From the NCBI GenBank assembly GCA_020632995.1, contig JACKEN010000010.1, forward strand, positions 231,189-295,188: DNA of 64,000 nucleotides, given 5' to 3'. Positions 8,001-16,898 of the stretch are shown here, piece after piece. This DNA comes from Deltaproteobacteria bacterium. GTDB taxonomy: Bacteria > Myxococcota > Kuafuiibacteriia > Kuafuiibacteriales > Kuafuiibacteriaceae. The translations under genes were made by a program, and so were the position numbers. Each line of letters begins with the position of its first letter. Position 1 is the first letter of the stretch. The notes under the pieces are model-generated. The model saw only the letters and a list, made by a program, of their open reading frames with translations. It made no database searches and was not told where the DNA came from.

Positions 8001-11000
8001 TCAGGCCCCGGGGCTGGCCAGCGCGTCGAGGAGCCCCAGCTCATGCCGGGCCGAGGCGGTCGTAAGCGGCCCCCGCGCCGCCTTGATCAGGGCCGCGCGC
8101 TCCCCCTCGGGCGCGCCGAAGCGGGCCAGATCGAGGCGCGCCGTGCCCTCCTCGAAGGGCATGGAGAGCCGCGCGGCCTCCTCGGCCGCCGCCGCCCACG
8201 CCGCGCGGGCCGGCCCCGCCTTGCCCTTGTGCCACAGCACCCAGCCCTTCGCGCGCAGCGCCCACGGCTTGCCGATCGGGAACACGCGCGCGAACTTCTC
8301 GAGCGCCTTCTGGATGGCCGCGAGGTCGGCGGCGGTGTGCGGGTGCGGTTCGCTCGTGCGGTTCCCCAATTCGAACAGGATCTCGGCCGTGGCGGCCAGC
8401 CCGCTGAGGGTCCAGTACACCAGGATGTTGGTGGTGCGCGTCTGCTCGAGCACCCGCTCCACCAGCGCGCGGGCGTTCTCGGCCCGGCCGCTCCGCCAGT
8501 GGGCGAGCGCCATCATCCCGAGGGGACAGATCCGCTCGGTGGACGCCGCGGTGGTCTGGACCCACGCGTCGAGGTCCGCGAACAGCGGCACCACCTCCTC
8601 GTGGCGGCCCGCGCGCACCCGGCTCTCCACCCGGGCCAACATGCCCCACCCCGCCGCCTGCCGGTCGTCCCGTCGCTGCGCCGCCGCCCACAGGGCCTCC
8701 GCGACCTCGGCGCTCGCGTCGAAGCGCGACGCGTAGTGCAGGGTCTTGGCGAGCACGATCCGACACTCGTCGGCCCCGCGGTAGTCCTCCAGGGCCTCCG
8801 CCCGAGCCAGCCCCTCGCGGGCCTCCGCCTCGGTGCGCTCCCACTTGGCGGCGCCGATGCCGTACACACCTCGGCGCACCACCACCGGGATGAGGGTCGG
8901 GCCACCCGGGTCGACCGCCTCCGCAAGCTCTCTTGCGCGGTCTCCCCAGGACTCCGCCACCCCGTGCAGCGGGATGCTCCCCGCCACCACGCCCATCATG
9001 CCGTAGCCGCGGGCCAGCTCGGGGCTCTCCCCCAGCCGCTCGCCCAGGTTCAGGAGCTTGAGCCCCGCCCACATGATCTGAAGCGGCTGCTCGGCGTAGA
9101 TGAAGAGCTCCATCAGCCGCTCCTGCACCCGCATCGCGTCGACCGCGTGCGCGCGCGCCGCCGGGCCGATCCGGCCCACCATGCTCGGCAGGAGGGACTG
9201 CAGGACGCGGATCGTGAGCTGCCCGAACATCCCCAAGGCGAGGCCGAAGGTGCTGGTGGGCATGGGGTGCCCGAGCGCCACCAGGGCCTGGACCCCGTGG
9301 CGCCGGACCTCCTCGAGGCGGCCGAGCTGGAAGTTGGCCTCGGTCAACAGGGCCTGCAGATCTTCCCGGCTGGTCGGGGTGGTGGGCGCCTTGAGCGTAT
9401 CCTCTCCCTCCACCGGCTCGACGAGCTCCAGGGCCCGAGAGAGGAACACCACCGCCTCGTGGCAAGCGCCGCTCTCGAGCGCCCAGCGGCCCGCCCGGGC
9501 CGCGTAGTCGCGCTCCTTGGCCGCCTCGCCCGCCACGCTCCAGTGGTGGACGAGGGCCGGCAGGTACCGGCTCTCCGCCGTCCCCCGCGCCTCGAGGGTC
9601 TCTGCGATCCGGCGGTGGATCGACGTCCGCCGCTCCAGCCCCAGGTGAGCGAGGATCCCCTCCCGCACCTTGTCGTGTGCGAAGCGCAGGCTACCTTCCC
9701 GGACCTCGAAGAGGGAGGCACGGGTGCACGCCCCCACCCAGCCCTTCAGGTCGCTGGTGGGGGCCAGGGTCTCGAGCAGGTCGAGGTCCACGTCCCGCCC
9801 CGCCACCGCCGCCATCTCGAGGAGGGGGCGGGAGGTCGGCGGCACCCGCCGGAGCTGCTCCTGGGCCAGGCGCTGCAGCGCCACCGAGCGCTCGGGGAGG
9901 CGCGCCTTGGCGATCGCGCGCAGGTCCTGGGCCTCGCCCGCCATGGTGCGCAGCAGCTCGACGAGGAAGAACGGGTTGCCCTCGGTGCGATCCAGGAGGC
10001 CGTCGATCATCGCGTCCGGGACGTCCTTCGAGCCCACCCGGCGCACGAAGTCCGCCACCGCGTCCCGGGTGAGGGGCCGGGCCTCCACCCGGAGGATGCC
10101 GGGGAGCCGCTCGGGGAGGTCCGCGGCCTCGTCGCTGCGGTAGGCGGCGAGGATCAGGATGGAGGCGTCGATCACCTGAGGGATGAGATCCGCCAGGATC
10201 CGCAGGCTCTCCTGCGAGGCCCACTGCAGGTCCTCCAGGATCAACACCAGGGGCCGGGCGAGGCGGAGCAACATGGACTGCACCACCATCCCGAGCCGGG
10301 CCTGGGTCTGGGCGGCGGGGATGCTTGTCGCCTCCGGCACCGGGCGGCCGAGGAGGTCCTCGATGTCCGGCACGATGGCCCTCAGCACCCCGGCCTCCAC
10401 GTCGGTCGGCCCGGCCAGGAGCACGAGGCGCCGACAGACGCCCACCCAGAGTTGATACGGCGTGCCGGCCGCGCTCACCGCCTGGCCGCGGAGCACCACC
10501 GCACCGCGGACCTGGGCGAAGATGCGGGTCTCCTCGACCAGCCTGGTCTTCCCCATGCCGCTGGGCCCGCCCACCAGGACCGCGGCCCCCTCGTGGTTGA
10601 GGGCAGCGCGCGCGACCCCGCGCAGCACCGACATCTCGGCGTCGCGGCCGACGAGCGGGGCGGAGGCCAGGAAGCTCTCGCGGGAGGAGATCGTCTCTAC
10701 CTGGAGCGGCCCGCCCACCGACCGCTTCACGTCGTCCAGCGCGGCCCGTGCGTCGGCGTAGCGCTGGGACACGTTGCCGTCGAGCAGGCGGGTGAGGACC
10801 GGCGCGAAGCTCGCAGGGATGCCCGCCACGTTGCCGTCCAGCTGCTGGGTCAGCACGTCCCGGACCAGCTCCCGCCGGCTCGCCATCGAGCGCGGGTTGT
10901 GGCCGGTCATCATCTGGTAGGCGATGAGGCCCACCCCGTACAGGTCGGAGGCGGTGCTGGCCGGGGTGCCCCGGAGCACCTCGGGCGCCACGTACGCGAG

Positions 11001-11582
11001 GGTGCCGCCGAACTCGCTGGAGCGCTCGTCGCTCAGGTGCTCGGCCGCGATGGCGATGCCGAAGTCGAGCAGCTTCACCTTCCCGTCGACCACCAGGACG
11101 TTGCTTGGCTTCAGGTCGCGGTGGAGGATCCCGCACCAGTGCAGGTAGTCGAGGCCACGCAACAGCTGCACCACCAGCTCGACCTGAGCGTCGATGGGGA
11201 GGTTGGTGGCGGCCTGGGTGATGGTCTCCGCCCCCTCCGCAAGCTCCATTGCGTAGTAGGGCTGGCCGCGATCGTCGAAGCCGTAGTCGAGGACGCTGAC
11301 GATGTTCTCGTGGCGCAGGTTGGACAGGAGCTCGAACTCGTGGGCCAGCGCGGCGCGCACGGTGTCGTCCGAGTCGCTCCCGGTGGACTCCGGGGGCGGC
11401 TCGGCCAGGACGCCGCCCCCCCGCTCCAGCCGGGTGGGGACGTCGATGTAGCTCAGGGCGGCCTTGACGCTCTTGACCGCCACCACGCGCCCCGTCACCA
11501 GGTCCATCGCGCGGTGGACCTGCCCCATGCCGCCCGAGCCCAGCTGGTTGAGGACGCGGTACCTGGAGCCGATGAGGTTCAT
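8001..11582 (-). CDS. Large Ser/Thr protein kinase with AAA/NTPase and TPR-like regions (PknK type)
   Basis: A 1193-residue signalling protein. Residues about 8-300 form a Hanks-type kinase: LGSGGMGQVH glycine loop, VAVKSVK lysine, HRDLKPSN catalytic loop, LLDFG and TLAYVAPE. An Asp/Glu/Pro insert of about 30 residues lies between the VAIK-type lysine and helix C. An NTPase domain follows with Walker A GPSGMGKTRL (about 335-345) and Walker B LVLILEDLQWAS. The rest (~650 residues) is alpha-helical TPR/MalT-like, as in PknK and STAND kinases common in myxobacteria. No membrane segment is seen. The ATG lies 4 nt after the CMD-like gene's stop. Its place in a lipid-enzyme operon suggests it senses or regulates that pathway, which is inferred. 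Confidence 0.92.
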   Translation of the reverse strand: MNLIGSRYRVLNQLGSGGMGQVHRAMDLVTGRVVAVKSVKAALSYIDVPTRLERGGGVLAEPPPESTGSDSDDTVRAALAHEFELLSNLRHENIVSVLDYGFDDRGQPYYAMELAEGAETITQAATNLPIDAQVELVVQLLRGLDYLHWCGILHRDLKPSNVLVVDGKVKLLDFGIAIAAEHLSDERSSEFGGTLAYVAPEVLRGTPASTASDLYGVGLIAYQMMTGHNPRSMASRRELVRDVLTQQLDGNVAGIPASFAPVLTRLLDGNVSQRYADARAALDDVKRSVGGPLQVETISSRESFLASAPLVGRDAEMSVLRGVARAALNHEGAAVLVGGPSGMGKTRLVEETRIFAQVRGAVVLRGQAVSAAGTPYQLWVGVCRRLVLLAGPTDVEAGVLRAIVPDIEDLLGRPVPEATSIPAAQTQARLGMVVQSMLLRLARPLVLILEDLQWASQESLRILADLIPQVIDASILILAAYRSDEAADLPERLPGILRVEARPLTRDAVADFVRRVGSKDVPDAMIDGLLDRTEGNPFFLVELLRTMAGEAQDLRAIAKARLPERSVALQRLAQEQLRRVPPTSRPLLEMAAVAGRDVDLDLLETLAPTSDLKGWVGACTRASLFEVREGSLRFAHDKVREGILAHLGLERRTSIHRRIAETLEARGTAESRYLPALVHHWSVAGEAAKERDYAARAGRWALESGACHEAVVFLSRALELVEPVEGEDTLKAPTTPTSREDLQALLTEANFQLGRLEEVRRHGVQALVALGHPMPTSTFGLALGMFGQLTIRVLQSLLPSMVGRIGPAARAHAVDAMRVQERLMELFIYAEQPLQIMWAGLKLLNLGERLGESPELARGYGMMGVVAGSIPLHGVAESWGDRARELAEAVDPGGPTLIPVVVRRGVYGIGAAKWERTEAEAREGLARAEALEDYRGADECRIVLAKTLHYASRFDASAEVAEALWAAAQRRDDRQAAGWGMLARVESRVRAGRHEEVVPLFADLDAWVQTTAASTERICPLGMMALAHWRSGRAENARALVERVLEQTRTTNILVYWTLSGLAATAEILFELGNRTSEPHPHTAADLAAIQKALEKFARVFPIGKPWALRAKGWVLWHKGKAGPARAAWAAAAEEAARLSMPFEEGTARLDLARFGAPEGERAALIKAARGPLTTASARHELGLLDALASPGA

Positions 11583-11586
11583 GCGG

Positions 11587-12114
11587 TCACTTGCCTCCGC
11601 CCGAGGGCGCCGGCGCGTTGCCCTCGAACGCGGCGAGGAGCGCCGGGACCACATGCGCGACCGTGGTCTCGCCGCGCTCCGCGCACCCACACAGGGCGTG
11701 CAAGGTGGTGGTCATGACCCCCAGCGCGGAGTTGAAGCGATCGAGGCCGGCATAGACGCCGACCAGCGTGATCAGGGCCGCGATCTGCTCGGGCTCGAGG
11801 CGCTCCATCAGACCCCAGTAGATGTGGACCCCGAGCTCCAGCCCCATGCCCTCGGCGGACATCAGGGTGATGAGGCACAGCTCGCGCTGCTGGCCCTCGA
11901 TATCCAACAGGGGCTTGCCCCCGTTGTCGGGATCCGCGAACAGGATGCGCTGGATCGTCCCCACCCACAGGCCGCTGGCGGGGAACTTCGCCACCAGGGT
12001 CTCGGTGGCGAGGTTCGAGAGGGCCTCCGGGTCGTAGCCCCTGCGCAGAGCGTCGAGCTCACACGCAGTGAGCATCTTGGTCACATCCCGGGTGAACTTG
12101 TGCACATCGTTCAT
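11587..12114 (-). CDS. Carboxymuconolactone decarboxylase (CMD/AhpD)-like protein
   Basis: A 175-residue all-helical protein. The segment QRELCLITLMSAEGMGLELGVHIYWGLMERLEPEQIAALI, followed by VYAGLDRFNSAL, fits the CMD domain: an His in a helix, then a GLxxEQI-type turn and YAG. AhpD-type peroxidase activity needs a CxxC before that His, and none is present, so a disulfide peroxidase role is unlikely. The start codon shares one base with the SDR stop (TGATG), and the stop is 4 nt before the kinase gene, consistent with one operon. The exact function is not assignable. Confidence 0.65.
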   Translation of the reverse strand: MNDVHKFTRDVTKMLTACELDALRRGYDPEALSNLATETLVAKFPASGLWVGTIQRILFADPDNGGKPLLDIEGQQRELCLITLMSAEGMGLELGVHIYWGLMERLEPEQIAALITLVGVYAGLDRFNSALGVMTTTLHALCGCAERGETTVAHVVPALLAAFEGNAPAPSGGGK

Positions 12115-12938
12115 CACCACAACGCCCCTCCCCCCGCCTCCGGGTACATCACGAGGTCCAGCAGGTGCTGGGTCATCCCCCCCGTGAAGTCGATGGTGGC
12201 GCCATTGAACCAGGCGCCAGCCGGCTTGCACAGCACGGCCACGAACGCCGCCACCTCCTCCAGCGTCACCATACGCCCGGCCGGGATCATCCGCGCGTGG
12301 ACCGCCTCAACCCGACGCATGGCGCCCTCATCGAAGACGTGGCGCAAGGCCGGCGTCACCACCGTCCCGAACTTGAGGAGGTTGACGCGGTGTCCCATGG
12401 GGCCCAGCTCCATCGCGAGGTGCCGGACGTACATCTCCAGGGCGCCCTTGGCCGCCGCGATCAGCCCGGAGTTGTGCAAGGTGGACTCCGAGAGGGGGTT
12501 GGTGAGGCCCAGGATCTGCGCCCCCGGCGCCAGGAGCTCCCGGGCCACCAGGGCCTGGGTCCAGTACAGGAAGGAGTGGGCCATCGCGTCGAAGGTCTTC
12601 TCGACCTGCCGCGGCACCACCGTGCGCTCGCCGTGGACCAGGCGCCCAACCGAGGCGCTCGCGATGGAGTGCACCACCAGGCGCACGCTCCGCTTGCCCG
12701 CCGCCGCGAGGAGGGCGTCCGCGCCCTGCTCCGCCCCCTCCGCGGTGCCCGCGTCGGCGGTCCGCATCACCACCTCACGCCCCGCGGCCCGGACCTCGGC
12801 CTCCACCGCGTGAGCGCCCTCGACGTAGCGGCCGCGGTGGACCCCGAAGACGTGCAGGCCCGGATCGCGCGCGACGTGGGTCGCCACCGCGGCTCCGGTG
12901 CCCGCCGAGGCCCCGAGCACGACCGCCCAGCCGCTCAC
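12114..12938 (-). CDS. Short-chain dehydrogenase/reductase family protein
   Basis: A 274-residue Rossmann protein. The N-terminal VVLGASAGTGAAVA matches the SDR TGxxxGxG cofactor motif. LVVHSIAS stands where NNAG is usual. The catalytic YxxxK position reads SGLIAAAKGALE: the Lys is kept but the Tyr appears replaced. An enoyl-ACP-reductase-like divergent SDR, or a non-catalytic one, is therefore possible. The C-terminal FNGATIDFTGGM resembles the usual end of FabI/SDR proteins. The start is GTG at 12938, overlapping the acyltransferase stop by 4 nt (GTGA). Location in a KAS III/acyltransferase operon suggests a fatty-acyl-chain reduction role, which is an inference. Confidence 0.8.
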   Translation of the reverse strand: MSGWAVVLGASAGTGAAVATHVARDPGLHVFGVHRGRYVEGAHAVEAEVRAAGREVVMRTADAGTAEGAEQGADALLAAAGKRSVRLVVHSIASASVGRLVHGERTVVPRQVEKTFDAMAHSFLYWTQALVARELLAPGAQILGLTNPLSESTLHNSGLIAAAKGALEMYVRHLAMELGPMGHRVNLLKFGTVVTPALRHVFDEGAMRRVEAVHARMIPAGRMVTLEEVAAFVAVLCKPAGAWFNGATIDFTGGMTQHLLDLVMYPEAGGGALW

Positions 12939-13657
12939 CGCGCGCCCTCCGCCGTCAACAGGGCCTGCACCGCCTCGGTGACCCGGCCGTGCCAGTGCGC
13001 CATGGCCGCGTCGTCGCGAGGATCGAGCTCGGGCGGCAGGTGGATGGGCACCCCCACCCGCTGCTTGATGCGCACCGGGAAGGGCGGCGAGAGGGGCCAC
13101 GGGCCCAGGGGGCCCAGCCCGAGCCAGGCAGGGAGGCGGGCGGGCATGTTGAGGCGCTTGCCCCAGGCGTAGCCGTCGTTGAGGCCGAGGTAGGCGTCGT
13201 CCACCCCCCGCGCAGCCACCGGGACAACGGGCAGGCCGTACTTCAAAGCCAGTCGCAGGTAGCCCATGCGCCGCCCCCAGTCCACTTGGTAGCGGCTCCG
13301 GAAGCTCCGGCAACCTTCGCGCGTACCGCCCGGGAGCACCACGACGTGCTCACCCCGCGCCACCGCCCGGGCCATGGCCTCGCCATCCCCGCTCACGAAG
13401 CCCAGGCCGTCGCTCACCCAACGCAGCCCCCTGACCTCCTGGGCCGCGGCGTGGACCACGCCGTGCGGGAAGTAGCCGAGCCGCTCGTACACCTCCACCA
13501 GGAGGATGCACAGGTCATAGGCCACCGGCCGGCCGTGGTAGCCCACGATCAGGGCGGAGCCCCCGCCGGTCAGGTGCTCGAAGCCCTCCACGCTGTAGCG
13601 GAAGTAGCGCCGGTAGAAGCGCCAGGCCGCGAGGTACGCACCCAGCGGGACGTTCAC
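12935..13657 (-). CDS. PlsC/DGAT-like lysophospholipid acyltransferase
   Basis: A 240-residue protein. The motif block I is GYHGRPVAYD, where His and Asp are separated by six residues rather than the usual four of HxxxxD acyltransferases. Block III is VVLPGGTREGCRS, matching the diacylglycerol-acyltransferase/TMEM68-type PGGxxE motif, and block IV is GLPVVPVAARG. It likely transfers an acyl group to a glycerolipid or similar acceptor at the membrane. The start is GTG at 13657, overlapping the KAS III-like stop by 4 nt, and the stop overlaps the SDR start by 4 nt. Acceptor specificity is not visible. Confidence 0.82.
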   Translation of the reverse strand: MNVPLGAYLAAWRFYRRYFRYSVEGFEHLTGGGSALIVGYHGRPVAYDLCILLVEVYERLGYFPHGVVHAAAQEVRGLRWVSDGLGFVSGDGEAMARAVARGEHVVVLPGGTREGCRSFRSRYQVDWGRRMGYLRLALKYGLPVVPVAARGVDDAYLGLNDGYAWGKRLNMPARLPAWLGLGPLGPWPLSPPFPVRIKQRVGVPIHLPPELDPRDDAAMAHWHGRVTEAVQALLTAEGAR

Positions 13658-14697
13658 GTGCCCACCCGATAGAGGGTCGCGCCGTAGGAGACGCCGGACC
13701 CCACCCCCACCATCAGGACGTGCTGGCCCGGCATCCACCCGCGGGTGCGCCGCAGGCGGTCCAGGCTGATGGGTATGGAGGCCGACCCCACGCTGCCCAC
13801 CGCGTCCACGATCTTCACCGTGCGCGCCGGATCCACCCCCAGCTCCTGGATGATCCGCTCGTACATCGAGCCGTTCGGCTGGTGGGGCAGGACCCAGTCC
13901 ATGTCCTCGATCCGCAGGTTGGCCTGCGCCAGCACCGCGTCGGTGGCGGCCCGCACCTTGGCCAGCGCGATCTCCGTCATGTGGGCGTGGGTCCGAGGGA
14001 ACTCGATGAACTCCGGCCGCCGGGTGAGGCTCGGGTTCGCGAGGATCGCGTTGCCGCCCAGCGCGCCGTCGTTGGCGAGGTGGCTGGCGAGGATGCGGGA
14101 GCCCCCGCGGCTCGCGTCGACCACCGCCGCTCCCGCGCCGTCCGCGAACACCATGTAGGGCCGCGGGTCCTCGGCTCGGACGTGGCGCGAGCACAGCTCG
14201 ATCGCCACCACCCCGACCGGGCCCACCCCGGTCGCCACCGAGCGGGCGGCCAGATCGAGGATGGTGAGGAAGCCCATGCAAGCGTTGTTGACGTCGAAGG
14301 TGTCGCAGCACCCCGAGATCCCCAGCAGGTCCGCCACCTGGTTGGCGCTCCCGGGGAAGGCCAGCTCCGCCCCGGTACAGTTGGCCACGATGATCCGCCG
14401 CAGCGCCTCAGGCTTCATGCCCGCGTCGTCCAGGGCCCGACCCAGGGTGTCCGCCGCCATCTGGGCCAGCGTCGCGTCACGGTCCGCCCAGTGCCGGGTG
14501 CGGATCCCGGTGCGGGCCTCGAGGTCCGCCGGGTCCCGGCCAGGCAAGGCCGCCTGCCCGAGCTCCGCCGTGCTCACCACCCGCCCTGGCAAGAGGCTCG
14601 CGGTGCCGCGGATCGACACCGGCAGTCCCCGCATGCGCAAGCGCTCCTGCCGCCGCCACCCGGCCGGACCGCGGCCTCGCCTCCGCAGGTTGCTCAT
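13654..14697 (-). CDS. 3-oxoacyl-ACP synthase III-like (KAS III/OleA-type) condensing enzyme
   Basis: A 347-residue thiolase-fold enzyme. The catalytic Cys is in NNACMGF (C140) and the His in VLPHQPNGSM (H272). The third active-site position, normally Asn in GNxxxASIP, reads GSVGSASIP, a Ser at residue 302. Active decarboxylating KAS III enzymes need the Asn, so this protein may do a different acyl transfer or condensation, like ester-forming KAS III relatives. The chosen ATG (14697) overlaps the patatin stop (ATGA). An internal ATG at 14634, nearer the usual family start, is an alternative. It sits in an operon with an acyltransferase, an SDR and a patatin lipase. Confidence 0.85.
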   Translation of the reverse strand: MSNLRRRGRGPAGWRRQERLRMRGLPVSIRGTASLLPGRVVSTAELGQAALPGRDPADLEARTGIRTRHWADRDATLAQMAADTLGRALDDAGMKPEALRRIIVANCTGAELAFPGSANQVADLLGISGCCDTFDVNNACMGFLTILDLAARSVATGVGPVGVVAIELCSRHVRAEDPRPYMVFADGAGAAVVDASRGGSRILASHLANDGALGGNAILANPSLTRRPEFIEFPRTHAHMTEIALAKVRAATDAVLAQANLRIEDMDWVLPHQPNGSMYERIIQELGVDPARTVKIVDAVGSVGSASIPISLDRLRRTRGWMPGQHVLMVGVGSGVSYGATLYRVGT

Positions 14698-16595
14698 CGT
14701 ACGCGCCGCTTCCGGCGGCGGTCCCACTCGCTGCGGATCTCGTCGGCCGCGTGCCGCACCGAGTCGTGCTGCAGGGCGTGCTGCACGATCGCCGAGGCGC
14801 GCTCGAAGTCGGACGGGAGCGGCCGCTGCTGCATGCTCTCGAGGGCGTCGTTGCCCTGCACGGTGATGCACCCGAGCCCCGGGTGATCCGCCCCCTGCGC
14901 GTAGAGGAAGAAGAGCGCGGACAGGTAGGCCTCGTAGACCCGATCGAGGGGGCTCACCGTGCTCACCACCCGACCGAAGAACGACGAGGGCACCGCCTTC
15001 GCGGGCGGGCGGGGCACCACGTTGGAGGACACCAGGAGGTCCGCGCCCTGGGAGATCAGCACCGCGCTCGGCACGTTCCCCGCCACCACCCCGTCCACGA
15101 AGATCCCGTGATCGGGCAAGACGGTCGGCCCGAAGAGCCCGGGGGCCGAGCTGCTGGCCCGCGCCCCCAGCGCCGCCGGCCCCGCCCACGCCGCCTCGCC
15201 CTGGACCCGCGTGAGGTTGGTAGCGAAGGGGTTCGCGGCGATCGGGAGCCGGGTCAGGTCCGCGTCGTCGAGGTCGCGCCCGATCTGGCGCTCGAGGGGG
15301 TGGGTGGAGACCACCGAGAGGGCCTGGGTGAAGGAGAGCCCGCGCCCGCGGTGGACCAGGAGGTCGAGGCCCTCCTCGCCCTTGGCCGCGAAGTACACGC
15401 TCACCAGGGCGCCGAAGGAGGTGCCGCTGGTGAGGTCGATCGGCACCCCGCGGCCGAGCATCTCCTTGAGGAGCGCCACGTGGAAGTAGCCCCACGCCCC
15501 GCCCCCGCCGAGGGCCACCGCGACCGTCCGCCGGGTGACGAAGCGCGCCCACCGGGAGACCGTCTCGCGGTGCTCCCGCAACAGCGCCTGCATGGGCAGG
15601 GGGCCGGTGTGGTGCGCCACGCTCCGCAGGGAGGCCGGCGACATCATCAGCCGGCAGGAGCGCTTGCGCGCGTCCCCGTAGGGCCGCAGATCGAGCGTGC
15701 CCGCCTTGGTCTTCCTCGATGCGTGGGGATCCAGGAGCACCGTCCTGAGCACGCTCTCCTCTGGGGGCGCGTCCAGATCGCCGGGCTGATCCGGCAGGCC
15801 CAGGATCACGTGCAGGTCGGGTTGCACAGCGTCGGCGTCGGAGTGCCCCCGGTGCGGCGCCCGCTCCCGGCCCAGCGAGACCAGCACGTAGTCGGGCTGC
15901 GGGAGCGCCGCCACCGCCTCGGCCCACGAGGGGGCCGCCGCGCCGTCGGCCGCGCCGTGGGTGGCGTAGCGCACCCGCCAGCCGTCGGGGCCGCGGGTGA
16001 CCACCGCCACCGGCTCCTCGAAGTCGGCCTCGATGGCGCGCCCCAAGAGCTCGCTCAAGCCGTGCACCGCCGCGCTGTCGATGCCCGGGCCGCCGGAGAG
16101 CAGGACCAGGGTCGGGGGCTGAGTGGTGGGCGTGAACGGCGCCGCCCCCTCGAGATCCTCGAACGCGTTCTTGAGCTCCAGGGTCAGGTGGGGCGGCAGG
16201 GACGTGAGGCCGCGCTCGTGGAACACTACGAGCAGGCTCCGCTGCTGGGCCACGATCACGTGGTTCGGGTGCTCGCCCCGGATCAGGTCCGTCTCGCCGA
16301 AGGTGTCACCCGCGTCGAGGGTGGTGTGCACACGCGCGCGATCCGCGCGGGTCGTGTCGAGGATCACGACGCGGCCCTTGAGCACCGCGAGGAAGCAGCT
16401 GCCCTCCTCCCGCCGCTCGCCGGGCTCGAGGGTGACCAGCTCCGCGTCTTCCATGAGCTCATGGAAGAGCTGGGCGCTGACCCGACCGAAGATGGCAGAT
16501 GAGCGCAGCGCACTCAGGATCCGGACTCTGTCTTCCGGTGTGAGCCCGCGCAGGAGGCTCCTGGTTGCTGGTTCCCGCTGTCCCTCGCCGCCCAC
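14694..16595 (-). CDS. Patatin-like phospholipase with N-terminal cyclic-nucleotide-binding domain (NTE-like)
   Basis: A 633-residue protein. Residues about 20-150 form a cNMP-binding-type beta-roll (FLAVLKGRVVI, LDAGDTFGETDLI), though the phosphate-binding cassette is not well conserved. A middle region (150-330) resembles the Rossmann-like linker of neuropathy-target-esterase homologues (VLLSGGPGIDSAAVHGLSELL). The patatin domain has the oxyanion GGGGAWG (about 361), the nucleophile GTSFG (Ser about 392) and the catalytic Asp in FVDGVVAGN. It should hydrolyse phospholipid or lysophospholipid acyl esters at the inner membrane. The start is GTG. It is probably the first gene of the coupled 16595-7132 operon. 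Confidence 0.9.
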   Translation of the reverse strand: MGGEGQREPATRSLLRGLTPEDRVRILSALRSSAIFGRVSAQLFHELMEDAELVTLEPGERREEGSCFLAVLKGRVVILDTTRADRARVHTTLDAGDTFGETDLIRGEHPNHVIVAQQRSLLVVFHERGLTSLPPHLTLELKNAFEDLEGAAPFTPTTQPPTLVLLSGGPGIDSAAVHGLSELLGRAIEADFEEPVAVVTRGPDGWRVRYATHGAADGAAAPSWAEAVAALPQPDYVLVSLGRERAPHRGHSDADAVQPDLHVILGLPDQPGDLDAPPEESVLRTVLLDPHASRKTKAGTLDLRPYGDARKRSCRLMMSPASLRSVAHHTGPLPMQALLREHRETVSRWARFVTRRTVAVALGGGGAWGYFHVALLKEMLGRGVPIDLTSGTSFGALVSVYFAAKGEEGLDLLVHRGRGLSFTQALSVVSTHPLERQIGRDLDDADLTRLPIAANPFATNLTRVQGEAAWAGPAALGARASSSAPGLFGPTVLPDHGIFVDGVVAGNVPSAVLISQGADLLVSSNVVPRPPAKAVPSSFFGRVVSTVSPLDRVYEAYLSALFFLYAQGADHPGLGCITVQGNDALESMQQRPLPSDFERASAIVQHALQHDSVRHAADEIRSEWDRRRKRRVR

Positions 16596-16711
16596 GATGA
16601 GGCGTCAGGATGCCACGGCCCGTGGCGCCGAAAAAGCCGCCCCAATCCCTGGGGTCCCGGGCCGGCGGAGCCGCACGTTCCCTCTTCGCCGGGCTTCGCA
16701 CGTCGCCTGCA

Positions 16712-16755
16712 GAAAATGCGAAGGGCCCGGAACCCTGTAGGATTCCGAGCCCTTC
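16712..16755 (-). terminator. Rho-independent-type terminator after tRNA-Pro
   Basis: On the minus strand a long imperfect hairpin (gaagggctcggaa pairing with ttccgggcccttc, loop around 16735) is followed by a short T-rich tract, gcattttc. It lies 6 bp beyond the tRNA 3' end, as expected for a monocistronic tRNA transcript. Confidence 0.75.
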
Positions 16756-16760
16756 TTGCG

Positions 16761-16835
16761 TCGGGGCGAGAGGATTCGAACCTCCGGCCTCTTGACCCCC
16801 AGTCAAGCGCGCTAACCAAACTGCGCTACGCCCCG
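16761..16835 (-). tRNA. tRNA-Pro (anticodon GGG)
   Basis: The minus strand folds into a full cloverleaf. It has a 7-bp acceptor stem CGGGGCG/CGCCCCG including the C1-G72 pair typical of tRNA-Pro, a D stem GCGC/GCGC, and an anticodon stem CTTGA/TCAAG with a 7-nt loop CTGGGGG. The T arm is GGAGG-TTCGAAT-CCTCT. The loop gives anticodon GGG, reading CCC/CCU proline codons. The discriminator is A and CCA is not encoded. A terminator hairpin follows. Confidence 0.95.
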
Positions 16836-16898
16836 TCGGAGGGTGGCGAGATAAGCCCAGCGCCCTGGTGCTGTCAAGGCATTGCGTCGAGGCGCCGC

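Noticed and set aside
11587..12114. AhpD alkylhydroperoxidase activity for the CMD-like protein
   Set aside because: The required CxxC motif is absent. Only the CMD helix pattern with His is present.
13654..14697. Naming the condensing enzyme OleA (olefin synthesis)
   Set aside because: No OleB, OleC or OleD partners are nearby and the active-site Asn is replaced, so only a KAS III-like call is supported.
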